From: Progne subis subis
Taxonomy: Eukaryota > Chordata > Aves > Passeriformes > Hirundinidae
Assembly (NCBI GenBank): GCA_022316685.1
Contig: JAKJHU010001517.1
Span: forward strand, 56,361 to 120,360
Reading direction: 5' to 3'
DNA: 64,000 nucleotides
Positions 11,836-26,041 of the stretch are shown here, in pieces. A program made the position numbers and the translations under genes. Each line of letters begins with the position of its first letter. Position 1 is the stretch's first letter. A model generated the notes under the pieces. That model worked only from the letters and a program-made list of their open reading frames with translations, made no database searches and had not been told where the DNA came from.

Positions 11836-12430
11836 CTAAGGACCTGGCAGGGAAACACATTCTACATTTCTCTGTAACTAGAAACAAAACTGTGCCAACC
11901 CATGATAGAAGTCAAGTCACTTATGCCACAAATGAGACATTATTTTAGTATAGGATCTCCCATCTCATTTTTAATATGCTTTGAAATAAGCATTCAAAGT
12001 ATGATTACCTCCTTGGAGATATAAGAAATGAGTGCAAATAATACAAATTAGTCCATAGGGGATGAGAAGTGTAAGCATTTAGAGAACATCCTAAGAGCTG
12101 GAAAGGTTTATTTTTCTCAATGAGTATAATGCAGATATATACATACCTTCTAAAGGCAGTAGCAAACCATGTCTACTTAGTAGCCACTTGCATATTTGAA
12201 GATTAATTGTTCACAGTTTGATTTACCCAGGAGCCGCACACTCTTCTTTTTGTTGTAGGCTTTGATGTCTAAAGCTGAGACATTAATTTGAAGAATTAGG
12301 GATTTTTAGGAAAGTTAAGATTATAAATTGCTGAATTAGCTGAAGTAGATAGGTAAGCTTGGTTCACAGTTAACAGAAGCCAGATCTTAGATAAGCTATC
12401 CTGGATTTAGCAACTCATTGCTTGTCAGCT
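11836..12430. other. Gene-free DNA
   Basis: AT-rich sequence without recognisable repeat or gene. Confidence 0.5.
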
Positions 12431-12907
12431 TTATGTTTATGTAGCTGTGCTTGTAATGAAAAACAAAATGCAGTAAATAGGACATAAAATAGCTGCAGGC
12501 TTCCTGCTTAAAGGACCCATTGAACACAGGAAACTGTAAGTTCTACCAAGGATCCATTTGTCATGAATGCATTGAAAAGGTAGAAAAGTCAGGATGAGGA
12601 AGACTCATCTTACTTCCTCATTTTGGGTGACCCCTCCCCAGAATAGACCCCCGACTCATTTTAGGAAACAAAGTACGCATGCTTAATAGCCTTTTTGTCA
12701 ATTAGCATATGAAGCGAGGAATGGGAGGTGATAGGGGTATGAATATGTATTTGTATTCTGGGTATTCAACACTTTTGTAAACAAAAGGCTTTGTAATTAC
12801 TTGTGAATTTCACAGTTCGAATTAGGGAAATATCCTGCCGTGCTGCCCGGCCGTAATAAACATACACTTTCTAACTTTAAACTGGTAGAGAGTTTTTGTC
12901 CATCACA
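12431..12907 (+). mobile_element. LTR-like fragment with polyadenylation signal
   Basis: The right end is LTR-like: AATAAA at 12855-12860 is followed about 45 bases later by a CATCACA terminus at 12901-12907. A TATA-like stretch near 12740 precedes it. The left end is uncertain (a TGTTTATG start near 12434 is one option) and no target duplication was found. No coding sequence. Confidence 0.4.
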
Positions 12908-15900
12908 GTTGGGTATCGATACTGGATCAATACCCATATTTCTTTAATAAGTCAAAGCAGCAAGAGAATGTGTAAATATCTGCTATTTCATAAGCCCTTT
13001 AATTCAGTGGATGTCCAAAATACTCAGGACAAAAACAATGCACAATGATCAAAGATGTCTGAATTAAACCCCAGAAATTTTAGCAAGCATGGAAGTTTCT
13101 ACCCTGAAAGGAGAAGAACAGTATCAAAACAATGGCTGTGCAGGCATTGCTATAGGAGGATGTTTTAGACTGAAAATGTATCTCTAGTTTGAAGACCAGA
13201 GTTTATTCACTAAAAGCAATCAAAATGGACAATGTACAAACCTAAATAGGTGAAGCACATTTAGCAATAGTGAAACTTCTAAGCAGCTTATATCTCTTAA
13301 CAATTTAAGAAAAAAAAATACAATGGGAGAAGGTTTATGATAATTAACAAATAATAAATATATTGATAAAAAATGCTTGGAAAAAACCACAATTATAAAC
13401 TCTTCAAAAATCAGTGAAGACAATGAAGAAAAATGTAAGGATCTAAACCTTTTGACAATTAACAAACTTTTCCCAGAGGTGTGACACCCAAAACTACAGA
13501 ACTTATCTGGGAAAACAACTGAGGCTCTGATTCTACTACAGTGAAAAATATTTCTGCTAATTGTGATATGTCAGATTCTAAATTTATGGGTTAAAGTCTT
13601 AAATACAACAAATTAAGAATGTCGTCTTGCATTTTTTTTCTTCTGTGATTCTAGTTTTCTCTTTAAAATTAATTATTCAGTAATACAGATCTTATTATTT
13701 GTAGCTCTGTTTAGTTTCCCCTCAAAAATAGTTGTAAATATTTCTGTAAGATTTTATTTTTGTCTTTATTTGTTTGAACAGGAAAAGAAATAAATCTTTG
13801 TGTTTTGTTGAAACAAATAAAAGATCACCTGTATCATTTAATGTACTGCCCTAGCATCTACTGCAAATTAGTTGATTTATATGTTAAATAATATTCCTTT
13901 CAGAACATGTGGTTTAATTGAATGTAGTATTCTTCCCTAAATTAAGAACTCAATAGGAACGGATCACTTTGTCAAAATGTAGCTCTGTAGATTATGAATG
14001 GGAACAATTTGTGGGTAGCAGTTACTGTTTTATATTTGGTTATCTTGATTTTTTGCAATGTACAATGTGTTCTCACTGATGATCTACCTCAATAACATTA
14101 ACTTATACCAAATGAAATGTTGCATAAATAAATAAATGCAAATATGAAATGGATTCAGAATCAAAACTGCAACAAAGTTTCAATAAATGATTAGGTGACA
14201 CAATTTCTGCCCCCAAGTTCATGTATGCATACCTTACTTAGGTTACAGATTTTCTAATGGAGAACAGCAATCATATCCTTTCATTATATATGGATTTTCT
14301 TCCAGGTGGACAAAAACAGCAAATAAAAAGGAACAGGTAGTAGAAAAAAGAGAAGCTGTGGTGTTGCTTCCTGCTGGCTCACAGAAATAACCCAACAGAC
14401 AGACAATGTAGCATTAAAATTTTGTAATTCTGCCATACTTATCATCAGTAGCTTGTCAAGTGCCTTGTTATCACCACACTTAAGTAAATACTTATCTAGA
14501 AATACAACTGCTATTAATTGGTTTGATGTTCAATACCTGCTGTGTGATGAACATGGAGCAAAGTTTGTCTCTGCAGAGTTCCAAGGTTGTTGTACAGAGA
14601 ATGTCAATTATCCAGCTCACTTTTGCAATGCTATGTACTGCATGTCATTAACAGTCACAAGAGGTTCCCACAAGAATGCTGGGGTTTATCTCAAGCAATG
14701 AGGGGTTTGTGTTTGTTCTAAAGTGTTGTATATCTTTCTGACTTGCTTGAAGATCTAGTAGAATGAAAATGATGATTACCAGAAAATTGGTTTATTCAGT
14801 ATGTATCCATGTTGTTAAACCTAAGTAACTTCTACTATTTCTGCTTATTTGTATAGTGATCGAGCAATCATAAAAATTAATTAGACCATAGCAATTGCAA
14901 AATTTTGTACTCCAGCTGCAGTTACGAAAACTGGAAGAGGAAAAAAAAAAAAAAGAGAAGAAAACATATCCGTTCAATATACAAACAGGTAAAACTGAAT
15001 TGTCCAAATCAAGCATAAAACACAACAAAGTAACACCATCCAGTAGTTAGCCCCTGCTGGTCACATACGTTGCATTCTCAAAGGCCTTCTTCTGGCGATA
15101 CCTTTTCCTTTCTACAGTGAAAAATATGTGAAAACAGGACTAAAAAGTATATTTTTACTCATTTTTATAAAACAGGCATGTTTCTAGTTACAGGACAGCC
15201 TGATATCATCAGATTACAGATGCTTGTAATTGTTACAATGTGTCAATTGTATGAGAGTTACTTATGTTTTAGTATATAATTCTCTCTTCCTTGAAATGGA
15301 TTAGGTTCCTCTTGCTCAAGAACAACAGCATCCCACAGTAAACTCCAATTTCATTTTAAACCTGTCAGCCTGAATAGCCTTCCATATGAAATAGTTGTTG
15401 GGAGTAGAGATGTTAGCATATTTTTTTCCCCATATATTTAAATAATGGAACCAATCAAAGACCAGACACTTCGAAGAGTGGTGAGGGCTCTTTTCTTATT
15501 TCTCTTGACAAAAACAATGAATAGCATCTGTCCTGAGGAACCATTTTCATAGAAGTCCAGTATATTGTAGGTGTTAGGTATGTGGCCCTAGTATTGTCAA
15601 ATATTCTAAATGTACTAAATATTAATTCTCTGTTCTCACAAACTTTAGCAAAATTTTCTTTCCATTTGTCNNNNNNNNNNNNNNNNNNNNNNNNNNNNNN
15701 NNNNNNNNNNNNNNNNNNNNNNNNNNNNNNNNNNNNNNNNNNNNNNNNNNNNNNNNNNNNNNNNNNNNNNTCTGATTTTAATGATGGAGCTGTTTTAAAC
15801 ACAGGCAGTGAATTGTATCTCCAGGATATGAGTGCTACATGATACATCATGAGAGCATCTCCATTTAAAAAATGGATAGAGGCATTTAGAAGACTTTTGT

Positions 15901-18819
15901 TATTGGTATGAATGACCATGAGAAAGGCTTGAAACATTTAGAAGTATGTTATTTAATAAGGGTAGCCAAATATTCATATGCTTATTATAATCCTCTGATT
16001 TTAGCAGGGCAATTTGCAGATTGCCACATGAGACAATGACCACAAAATGCAAATATCTGTTATTAAGAATATTGACAGTGATCAATTTAAATTATTTTGA
16101 AGTCAAGGATTATTATTTTCAATTGGAATGGAATGTGGACTAAAGTAATGCCAAGAAACTTTTCGTCATCTATCTTTCACTTCAATATTATGTGCAATTA
16201 AAAACAATTGTGAGAATTAATTTGGTATTAAGAAAACCTTGTGGTTTGGCATGCAGAATAATTTTAAGTAAAAGTGCAAAGACAGGCGGTGAGCAAATGC
16301 TCTTAAAACTATGGATGATTACTTAGCAAATGCAGCAAAGTATGTAGAATTAGAAAAGATGGTAATGTCTTGAGTCAAAAAGCTAAGGCTGAATTACTAT
16401 TAACTTAAAAAACTAGTGCAATCACATTTAAAGAATTACACACTTCTTATGTTATTATGAATGAAAATATGTCATTGAGAACTTTGGTTAACTACATTTG
16501 GCACATATTGTATATCTTAAGGCAAAAACAATCAATCAAGCTTAGTTTCCATTTAGGTTGTTATGATTACTTTTATATTTGCTTGCTTCGTTTCTAGAAC
16601 ACAAGTAATTTTTTGTTTTTTAAGAAAAACATAACATCAGCAACAAAACCCTGGGAGGAGAAAAAAAGGAAAGAAACCCAAAAGTCCCAAATTTAAAAGG
16701 TGTAGTTAATTAATACAATTTTATTTCTTTTCTAATAAAAAAATAAAGAGAAGCAGTCACAAAATTTTAATTATGTAAAAAATATCTCCATCAAAACAAA
16801 ATTGTTCGATACTCTGGTACTTAAGGATTAAGTTAACCATTCAGCAGTTAGATTTTGAATAAATTTTTTTCCTACTTCTTCCTGAAAATGCATAAAGAAA
16901 ATTGGATGCCCTGAAAAATAACTTTTCAAAACTCAATAGGTAAAAAAACTAAACCACCTAAAAATACCTTCTAAACCTGAGAAAGCTGCAACTGTACCAT
17001 CCCCTGAGTTTCTCAACTAAACTTCTAAGTGGCATAAAATGGTACTTTCATAAAACACTGATTTGATGTGTACCTACTTCATGGGAAACTAATTAGGAAA
17101 AGAATAAAATACTTATTTTTTCATTAGATATATAACAGTCAGGTTTAAAGGTCTTGGTGAAATTCATGCAAGATGGGCAACATCATTATCATATTTCTGG
17201 AAGACTTTTATTTTACTTTAATACTTGAAAGACCTGACATTGTCTGAGTTTCCTGTTGAAGAGAGAAAAAAAAAAAAAAAGTATATATACTAGTTCGAGT
17301 GAATGTGAAATTGGACAATACAGGATTCCTGTTTTCACTTAACAATTTTAAACAACAGATTTTATCAACTGAATCTGTATAAAATAATATTGGTGAAATA
17401 AAACTGATGCCTAAAGATTTTTAGTATTTTCATATATTTTTAGCTTTGTAGATTTATAATATGTAGCTTTATAGTTTCTAGCACTTTCTTACACTTTCAA
17501 ACACAAGTTACCCTTTCTCATACATTATGTCACACTCTTGAAAATTTGTTTGGTATTATTTTCAAGGAAAAGAATTTATAACAAGGATATCCTATTTTGC
17601 ACCAGCATCTGGGAGACTAACAAGGTATAGGGCTAAGAACCCCTTGGAGGGACTCTAATGGGGCATGGCAACCAGTCTTCTATTGGATGTACTTGCAGTA
17701 TATACTAATTATTTAAAATTATAAAAATTGTAAAAATTTGATCCTGTGCATGTGAACAAAGTATTATCTCTGCACCTGAAACCTTTCTCTAAAAGACTGG
17801 TTTTTGTGTTATCAATTCTAATATTGTTTGAAAATATTTTTTCCAATTTTAGGCATGAAAAAAAATGTCTCAGCCAAACTTCAACAGATTCCATAAGATT
17901 GCTAAACCAGTTTAGACAACAGAGACAAAAAAATATTCAAAATAACATTTTACAGAACAACTTGCTAACATGTTTTCTTCTTCTATTTCTAAGAAAACAG
18001 CCTGAGAAATTAAATTTTTCATTAAGAATAAATTAGGACCTTAAAAAAAAAAAAGCTTTTTCAACCAGTTATTTTTGAAAAAATAACTTGTTATTATTGA
18101 AAAAATAGGTGACTATTGTCTGTAAGAAAGATTTTTTTTTTTAAAAAAAGATAAGGAAGGAACTATTGACATTTATATTTCAGATAAAAACCAGGGATTT
18201 CTCGTCCTGAAGTAATGACTACTTTTGCATAATTAAAATAGAGTCTATGTTTTTACTTAGATAAGTACACAAAAGCAACAAATGTTTCACCAGGTAATGA
18301 ATCACACTGGTTTTGAAGAAATTAAAAACAGGTTTTTGATGAGTGGGTAGGGATGTGGGAGGGAAAAAAACAAACAAACAAAAAAACCCAAACTTGATGT
18401 CAAGTATTCAAACTGCTAAAACCTGGAAATGGAAATCTTCTCACATACCAAGAGAATATCACAGAGAACTGTGATATTTTCTTTGGGGAATACATTAGTC
18501 CTGGAATTGCAAAATACCACAAAGCAGTGGTCAAAAAAAATTTAACAGATGGAAAAGGAGCATAATAGTTTTTATAAAAACAAAACAACATTAAAAATAT
18601 AGACAACATATTTTAAAAAGAGAATCAAAAAAGCACCTGCGAAGAGGCATACAGTCAACGATTAACTGATTTCTAAAAAGTTTAGAAAACAAAAACCTTA
18701 AAAAACCCTGTATTTTGACAGTTACTTGATAAAGAAAACAGGACTATGAAAAAAAGTATGTTAAGGATTGAAACCATATTCCCATCCTTCAACACCACAG
18801 AAGTTTTGAAATAAACCTA
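12908..18819. other. Gene-free AT-rich DNA with one assembly gap
   Basis: About 5.9 kb with no recognisable gene or repeat beyond short A or T runs (14940-14954, 17264-17280). Small open frames here have no family resemblance. Confidence 0.6.
15671..15770. other. Assembly gap (100 N)
   Basis: Exactly 100 N bases, a conventional placeholder for a gap of unknown size. Open frames running through it are artefacts. Confidence 0.99.
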
Positions 18820-19455
18820 TAACGAGTGCCTCCTTGGTAAATTTGCTGGTGACACAAAATTGGGAGGAATGGCCAAAACTCCAGAGAGCTGTGCAGCCCT
18901 TCAGAATGACTTCAGGAAGCAGGAGATATTGGCAGACAGGAGCTGAATGAAGTTCAGCAAAGCAAGTGCAGGGTCCTGCACCTCAGGACAAATAAGCCCT
19001 GGCACTAGGACAGACTGGGACAGACCTTCTGGAAAGCAGCTCTAAGGAGAAGGACTTTGGGGTACCAGTGGACAAGAAGCTGACCATAAGCCAGCAGTGC
19101 CCTTGGAGGCAAGGGAACCTGAGGGGCTTTAGGAAGAGCATTGCCAGCAGGTGAGGGAGCTGATCCTGCACCTCTACTCAGTCCTGGTGAGGCACATCTG
19201 GAGTGCTGTGTCCATTTCTGGGCTCATCAGCATCAAACAGACAAGAAAGCGCTGGAGAAGGTCCAGCTGAGGGCTATGAATATGATGAGGGAATGGGAGC
19301 ATCCCATGAGGAAAATCTGAGGCTGGATTTGTCTAGGCTGGAGAAAAGACAACTGAGAGGGGACCCCATCAATGTATGTGAAGGGGAGAATCAAGCCTAT
19401 GGACCTCTTTGGTGCTGCCAAACAGGACAACAGGTAATGGGCAGAAACTGATGCT
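18820..19455 (+). mobile_element. CR1 LINE fragment, plus strand
   Basis: Matches the 3' half of CR1 ORF2: a degraded F-x-D-D-type segment (LLVTQNWEE-like, near 18840), then the conserved downstream order of segments seen in avian CR1 copies, ending near 19450 without the terminal 8-bp repeat. It is full of stops and indels, so it is an old 5'-truncated copy. CR1 is the dominant LINE in birds. Confidence 0.8.
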
Positions 19456-19468
19456 AACTATGGCAGTT

Positions 19469-20064
19469 TGTCACAAATGTCATTTAGATTTATTAAAGAA
19501 CCACCATCAAAGGCAGAAGCAAAATTGGTTTTAATATGATGTGCTAAAGCATGACTTAACACAGTTCAATGTCAAGGCTCACACGGTTATTTACAATGAG
19601 AAGAACACACAAATGCAAATTGAGTTAGAACCTAACTAGAATGACTGACACAGAGATCAGAGGCACTAAAGCTCCTAGGGAGAGATCCCCACCATGCAGC
19701 CACACTGCCTGGCACAGAGAACTCAAAGAAGGCTTGCTTAGGCTGTCATATCTATGGAAAAAAGTGGTTGGCCTATTATAGCAAATTTGCATGCAATGAG
19801 AATGTAACCATATTCTTGATGTTACTTGTACCCACAACTGTCCTTGAGCATTAACAATGCTTGGGAAAGCCACTTGCAATTCCTTTGTTAATTGCTTGAT
19901 CGGCGTTCCAACCTCATGAGCATGGGTGCCCAATGGGTCACTCTATTCCTTTGTGGGTTTCCTAGAGGGGTTCCTCACTCAGCTGCGGCTCGGGACTTTC
20001 TCTCCTTTGTAATTTGTACAATACAGCTGCTTGTTTGGTTAAGGGTCCAAGTCCATCTGTTACA
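19469..20064 (-). mobile_element. LTR-like element (596 bp) with inverted TG/CA ends
   Basis: The ends TGTCACAAATG and CATCTGTTACA are inverted matches at 9 of 11 positions, typical of LTR termini. On the minus strand an AATAAA (complement of 19490-19495) lies close to the 3' end. It abuts the CR1 fragment at 18820-19455. Flanking bases do not match, so no target duplication is seen, and orientation is tentative. Confidence 0.55.
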
Positions 20065-20627
20065 AACCCATCTTATTTTTTGTATCACCATTATTATGAC
20101 TGATTTATTATTGTATCATTGCTATATTTGTATAATTATCAATAATTTGCAAGTGATTCTATCCTACTTCTAAGAATTTTAAGATAAAATTTTAAAGTTT
20201 TAAAAATGTGTTGATCTACTGCTGCACATGTATTTTTTTCTTAGCAGTTTTGTGAGATGTGAATCATCAAAACATCTTCAGACATGAATGTGACATGAAT
20301 AAACTTGTGGAAAACACCATGCAACTTGGCCGACCCTCCCTTTCCTGCCCTGTCCTGCCTGCCCCAGGGGAACATTCTTCCCCACCCCAAGTTGCCTTAA
20401 CTGTACCGTAGTTTCACTTTTGCTTGTGGCCAAAATTCAGTCCAGTGAGATTTCTCTGTTTGGGATACTGATGTAGAAATATGATGTACAGTGCAAGTCT
20501 GGGTCTGACTCAGATAAAAATAAAAAATGCAAATACACTTGCGAGCATACTGCCATATATCTGTTGTATTTCTTTTGGCTTTAGATTGAATAATCACAGT
20601 AGATTAAGGATTTTTTTTTCTTTCTTT

Positions 20628-20659
<32 letters not shown>

Positions 20660-23600
20660 TAGCAATTAAGGTGATTTCATTATAGAATTTATGAAACTAC
20701 CAGACCAAATTGTTTAGTCAGTCATATAAATCTCTGCAAGGGCTGAGACCAGAGCAGCAAAATTCATCAGGCTTAAGATTCATGATGCATATTTCTTTCT
20801 CCAGTAGTTTTCAAAGGTCTTTTGCAGTGCCACAAGAATATTAACTATATAAGTTATAAAATAAAACCAAAGGCAGGGTGGTGAGAGTGGTGGGTGGTAG
20901 CTAATGGCAGAATCAAAGCATAGACATGTATTTAATTAAAGATTGGATACAGACAAGAGCATAAGAATGGAGACAGACAGGAGCATGTTGTTCAAGCTGG
21001 AGTCGCCCCGAGATGCACATCAATAAAATCAGTATTTACACATACCTAATTGCAGACACTGGTACCCTCTTCAATAATTAATCACTATGTCTCAAAATCA
21101 CTGCATGTGATTACTCTCTTTTGTTTTCACTGTATCTTCAATGCAAGTACTCTCATTTTTAATGTTATCCATCCAAAGTAACTTATTGATAAGAACATTC
21201 TCCTTATAGATCACTGTATATCATCCAGAATTAAATTTAACATAAAATTTGTTAAAGTATCTAGGACACTCTACCAACACATACTTCGAATAAAAGTTAT
21301 TTCTGATTTCACTCACTTTGACATGGTCCTTTTACATAAACCTTCCTTCAGAGTCATGTGTCTTAGAAACATTTTTAACACAGGAATAAGGCTTAGGTGT
21401 TTAGAGATTTCCCACAGATTTTTTTCTTTAGAAATAACTAATTCAGTAGTAGATTCATTTAATTCTTCACCTGTGATTTCTTTTCAAAACATGAAAGTAT
21501 TTTGAATGTAGTTTGTTTATTTATGTATTTTATTTCCTCAGTTTTCATTGCAGTTGTTTTAGTTTGGTTTGATTATCCTTCTAATACACACTTTAAAGAT
21601 AGTGATAGTAAATTTTCCCCTGACCTCCCTAACAGTCTAATAGTTATTCCCATATTTTACTGTCATTTCAAAGGAGAAAAAAAAACAACTTTCTTTTTAA
21701 GTACTGGTGTATTTAAAACTAACCTAGTCTGTTGATAATTTAGATAGCTTGAGAAATACCATGTTTGTTTCACTTATTTTCATATTTCTTGGTAACTGTA
21801 ATGTGAATAGAACTCAGGTGAGAATTACAATTTTGGACATTTCAAAAAGACTTCATATAAAAATATTGCTGAGATTGTGCCCTGATTCAAATATTTAATT
21901 TATTTTTTCTGGAAGATGCTTTGTTTTGGGGAATTTAGAGGATTTATTTGGTTTGATTGTTTTTGGTTGGTTGGTTGGTTGGTTTGGGGATTTTATGCTT
22001 TATAAAATTACCTTATTTTCAGGAAAGTATTACTCTACTTCACTCCACTTGTAAAAGATCTTTTTTTGGGGGAAGAAGAACATTCCTCACCTCCCTGCTT
22101 TCCTACAGGAATCTGGATGTCCAATCTTTGCAAAATTTGTACTGTCTGTTTTTTTTAACTTCAAATTAATAAAAATAGATGAAGCCTACAGAGAGCAAAT
22201 AAATACTTTGATCCTTCGTATTTCATAAATAGTCCTCCTGCATATCATTACAATATATCCTAAGTGATTTTTTGCCATAGCAAGATGTAACCCATTAAAC
22301 TCTGGCAACACATAGAAGTATACTGCCTCTTCAAACATCCAATAATTCTTAAAACCACATGTAAATAAAACCTCATTATAACATGAGGTTGCTGCAGGAC
22401 AATTGATTCCTGTTTTAGAAGGATCAGTCTATATAACCCTACAATCCAATGCTATAATGTCTTCTTGAGAATAAGGGAGAAAAAATATGTCTAAAAGCCT
22501 TGCCTTTTCTTTGCTACATATGTGGCCTTTCCAGCTGTCTTTCTGACAAGAGAACCTTTCTCCAGATATTTCCTCAGAGCATGTAGGAACTAATTGAACC
22601 TTTAAAAGTTAAAAAATGTCCTTTGAAGACTTATACAAATCACATTACATGTTCTTACAGTCTCTTCTTGTGATTAAGGTATATTATTCTTGTGATTAGG
22701 GTTTATAATAATAATAATAGTAATAATATTTGTGCAACCTGTGAAGGTTACATTCTGAAAAACACCAGTAAATGCTAAGTGTCATATTTCACTGCCTTTG
22801 AATGGCAAATCTGTCCTGTCAAAAGCAAGACACTAGATCTGTGATGGAACTGAATATGTTTTGAAAAAATTAACATGAAGAAGTTTGATTCTGGAATGAT
22901 GAAGCTTCTAAATGAGCTAAGAATTCCCTGAAAATAGACCTACTCATTGTAAAAAGCAAGACACATGAATGCAATGTAACATTCTATATAATACACTCTT
23001 GACACACTCATAATATCTAAAGAATCTCCAGTTATTCTGATAACAAAATATTTTCTACAGCTGGTTCATTTTGCTTTTGATTGCAGATGCCAGAATTGTG
23101 ACAAAAGGGTAAAGATTTTCTGGCTTTAATTTTGGAGAACTGATTCTGAGCCTTCTTTGTATATGTACTGAAAGCTGGGTCATGGTCCGCTTGGCTGTAA
23201 GCATGTTCATCTGGGCTAAGAACTCCAAGACATCTGGGTGTGGCATGCCATGTATTCCTGGCTACAAGAAACTGGCTTGCTTAAATTGTATTAACCAGCT
23301 TTTGAAATTTTGTGCAGATGAGAGGGGGAATATCAAACCAGAAGGGGAAGACAGTTGACTGTTGGACAATTGAAATCTCATGATGCTTAGTGTCAGGTAT
23401 TCCAAATTCAGTGAAACATCTTTTTTGTTAACAAAAATGCTGAGGACGTCAACTATACAACAAATCCTATGGGGATGTATTAAGGAACATGATGCACAAA
23501 AATGAGAATTCATTAACTTTGTACATATACAGTTATTGTGTTACTGTAAAGTTATATTGGGGTATTTGGGCATTTACTTTTGTGTGATTTATCTAGCCTA

Positions 23601-26041
23601 CTGGCAGGATTGTTAGGAAATAAACAAGTGAATCCATACAGTAGATTCAGATAAAACATCTGGTGGAGTGGGTCAACACCCAAGATAATAGCTATGACAA
23701 AGCCAATTTCAGGCTTTGGGTAAAGTTACCCAGTTATTTTTCCAAGGCTAGAAGCTCGAATACTGAAAGAATTCTAACTTCTAGTTAGGAAGTGATACTA
23801 CAGAAAACAAACAAACAAACAGGATTCATTATTTTTCATGAAATGTGAATAAGAAGAAATAGATAAGCTTTTAATAAAATACACTGTATACAATTTAAAC
23901 AACTGCAGCTTTGTTTTCCCTTTTAGAAAAAGAAATTATTTATTTACAGATGTTTTCCCTATCCACAAGTCAAAATTCATGACAGGAAACCTGGAAGTAG
24001 CTGTGAGGTTTGATGAGTTATTCTGTTTGGAAGCAGCTGATATTGAGAGAAAAAAAAAAAAATCCAAGTAGAAGTGAAGAAAAGGTTCTTTAACATGAAG
24101 GATATAGAAGAGTTGTGAAAAAATAAAAGTGGTGGTTTTTGTGACTGTAAACAACAGCCACAGCTCTTGTATATACCATCACTTCCTCTCTGCTCTTTTA
24201 TTTCCAAAAGAGAAAAATATTTATATGAGGACACAAAAATAGATATTTTAACCACAATCCAAAAAATTAATGTATGAAGCTGTTGTTCTTTTCACACAGA
24301 TTGTGTGGTCTAGACATAGCTTCACACGTCACAGTGATCAAGACCATCCATCTCATAGAGAGCAATTATCCAGATCAGCATAGTTCCTCTCTTGAAATGA
24401 AAATATTTGCTTTGTTCTGAAGGTTCACTGTAACATGAATTTTAAAGATAACATAAATTCAGTGTTTATTTTTTTTTTTTTTTTTGCCTACAATGCACTC
24501 ATGCTCCAATAAACCTGCAGATAAGATTTTCTAGAAATAACCTGTCAATCTCTATATTAGCTCTGTGAATTTCAGCTGATTATTTGTCCTTCCTAGACAG
24601 TCCACTTTTCATTTAAACATACAAATGCACAACAGTCTTTTACATGGGAAACATTTTACCAAAGCTGTGTGACTTGCTTACAATGTTATTTATTTGGAGT
24701 TAGGCACCAAAAAGTTTAGATGCCTTATTTTCAAAAGCAAATAATGCACACACAGCTATGTAGCTTTTTAGACTGTTATTGTACATATATTCAGATTACT
24801 ATATTGTTTTAAAACTAGGTTGAGCAGTGAATAAGGAATTCAAGTCTCATCTTCTCATGACAAAGATTGTAATGAGAGCTGGGAGGACACCTTGAGTCCC
24901 TGCCTGTGACAATTACAGAGAGAGCAGGAAATGTCAGGAACAAAACTTATGGCTTTAGGCTTATAATCGTGATGGAATATAAGCCTAAATTTAGGTTATT
25001 ATAAGTCAGATGCTACAATGAATTGTATCCTCACCATCAGAGAAATGCATTTCAAAACAAATTTAAGACCTAACCCCAAAGAAGAAAGTAGCTGAATAAA
25101 GTTTCAGGAAAACTCTTACAGACAACATAGATAATAACATCACAGTTCATAACTCATGAAGAGAGCTACTGTAGTCAAATAAAGACACAGTTACTTGTTT
25201 GTATTTACTTCTAAACAGAGGTTAAGGCCAATAGTAGGGATAAACAGAAGAAAATAAGGTACATGAAAAAGCCATGAAGTGAAATAAATTTTCTGAATTA
25301 AACACAGACCTTCCTCAGTTTGTGAAATCTGTTCACAACTTTATACTTTGCTAATCCTTATACCTAACATATTTAAATGAATTTTGTGGGAGTTTTAAAA
25401 TTAAATTGATTTAATTTTCTGGTTTCCTAATGACGTTCATTGTTTTTATTACTAATTTTATATTCCTGAAATCTTTGTTCTTCTCCTTATTATTAAATGA
25501 AGATTTTTAACTTACAATAAATAATTTCCTTCTAAGTGTTAGTCTGATGATAGATCAGAAATAATTAAAAAAAAAAAATACATTAAAGAAATTGATTTAT
25601 TGTTATTTTCTTCTACTTATAACTTCAAACATTGTGGATAATCCTGTTTCTTCACTCTCACTGCAATGTAAAAGAATTCCTTGGTAGAGTACCAGCAATG
25701 TTACAAAGCTTTTAAGTGTGATAGTGAAATCAGACTCTTAAGCCATTTATCACAAAGAAGAAGAAAACTACTAATAAACATCAAAACTAGAGACATTGTG
25801 ATATCTTAGCTGGAGATTTCTTCAGCATTGTTGCAAAGTTGTTGGAGGGCAGTGATGTGTCAGAGTTAAAGCAAAAGGAGTTGCGGTATGCAAGATCCCT
25901 TCATTGTAGGCAGCTTCAAACCTTCCAACCAAAGCTTCAAACCAAACGTCTTTAGTTCCTAAAAAATTGGTTTGAACCTCTGTTGTCTTGGGTCTGGTGA
26001 AAGCAAGCCATGAAGAAATCTTCATGTGATTTTACAGCAGG
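20065..26041. other. Gene-free AT-rich DNA
   Basis: About 6 kb without recognised genes. Minor features are a T-rich tract (20611-20656), a TTGG run near 21965-21983, an ATA/ATG run near 22707-22730, an AAAC run near 23806-23820 and a poly-T near 24470-24485. Confidence 0.6.
20611..20656. repeat. T-rich tract with CTTT units
   Basis: About 46 bases, nearly all T with three interspersed C; low complexity only. Confidence 0.9.

Noticed and set aside
15455..15937. 160-codon frame through the N gap
   Set aside because: Only open because 34 codons are N.
25812..26022. Inverted repeat AGATTTCTTCA about 200 bp apart, possible small DNA transposon
   Set aside because: Only about 11 bases match, no flanking duplication, and such matches occur by chance in AT-rich DNA.
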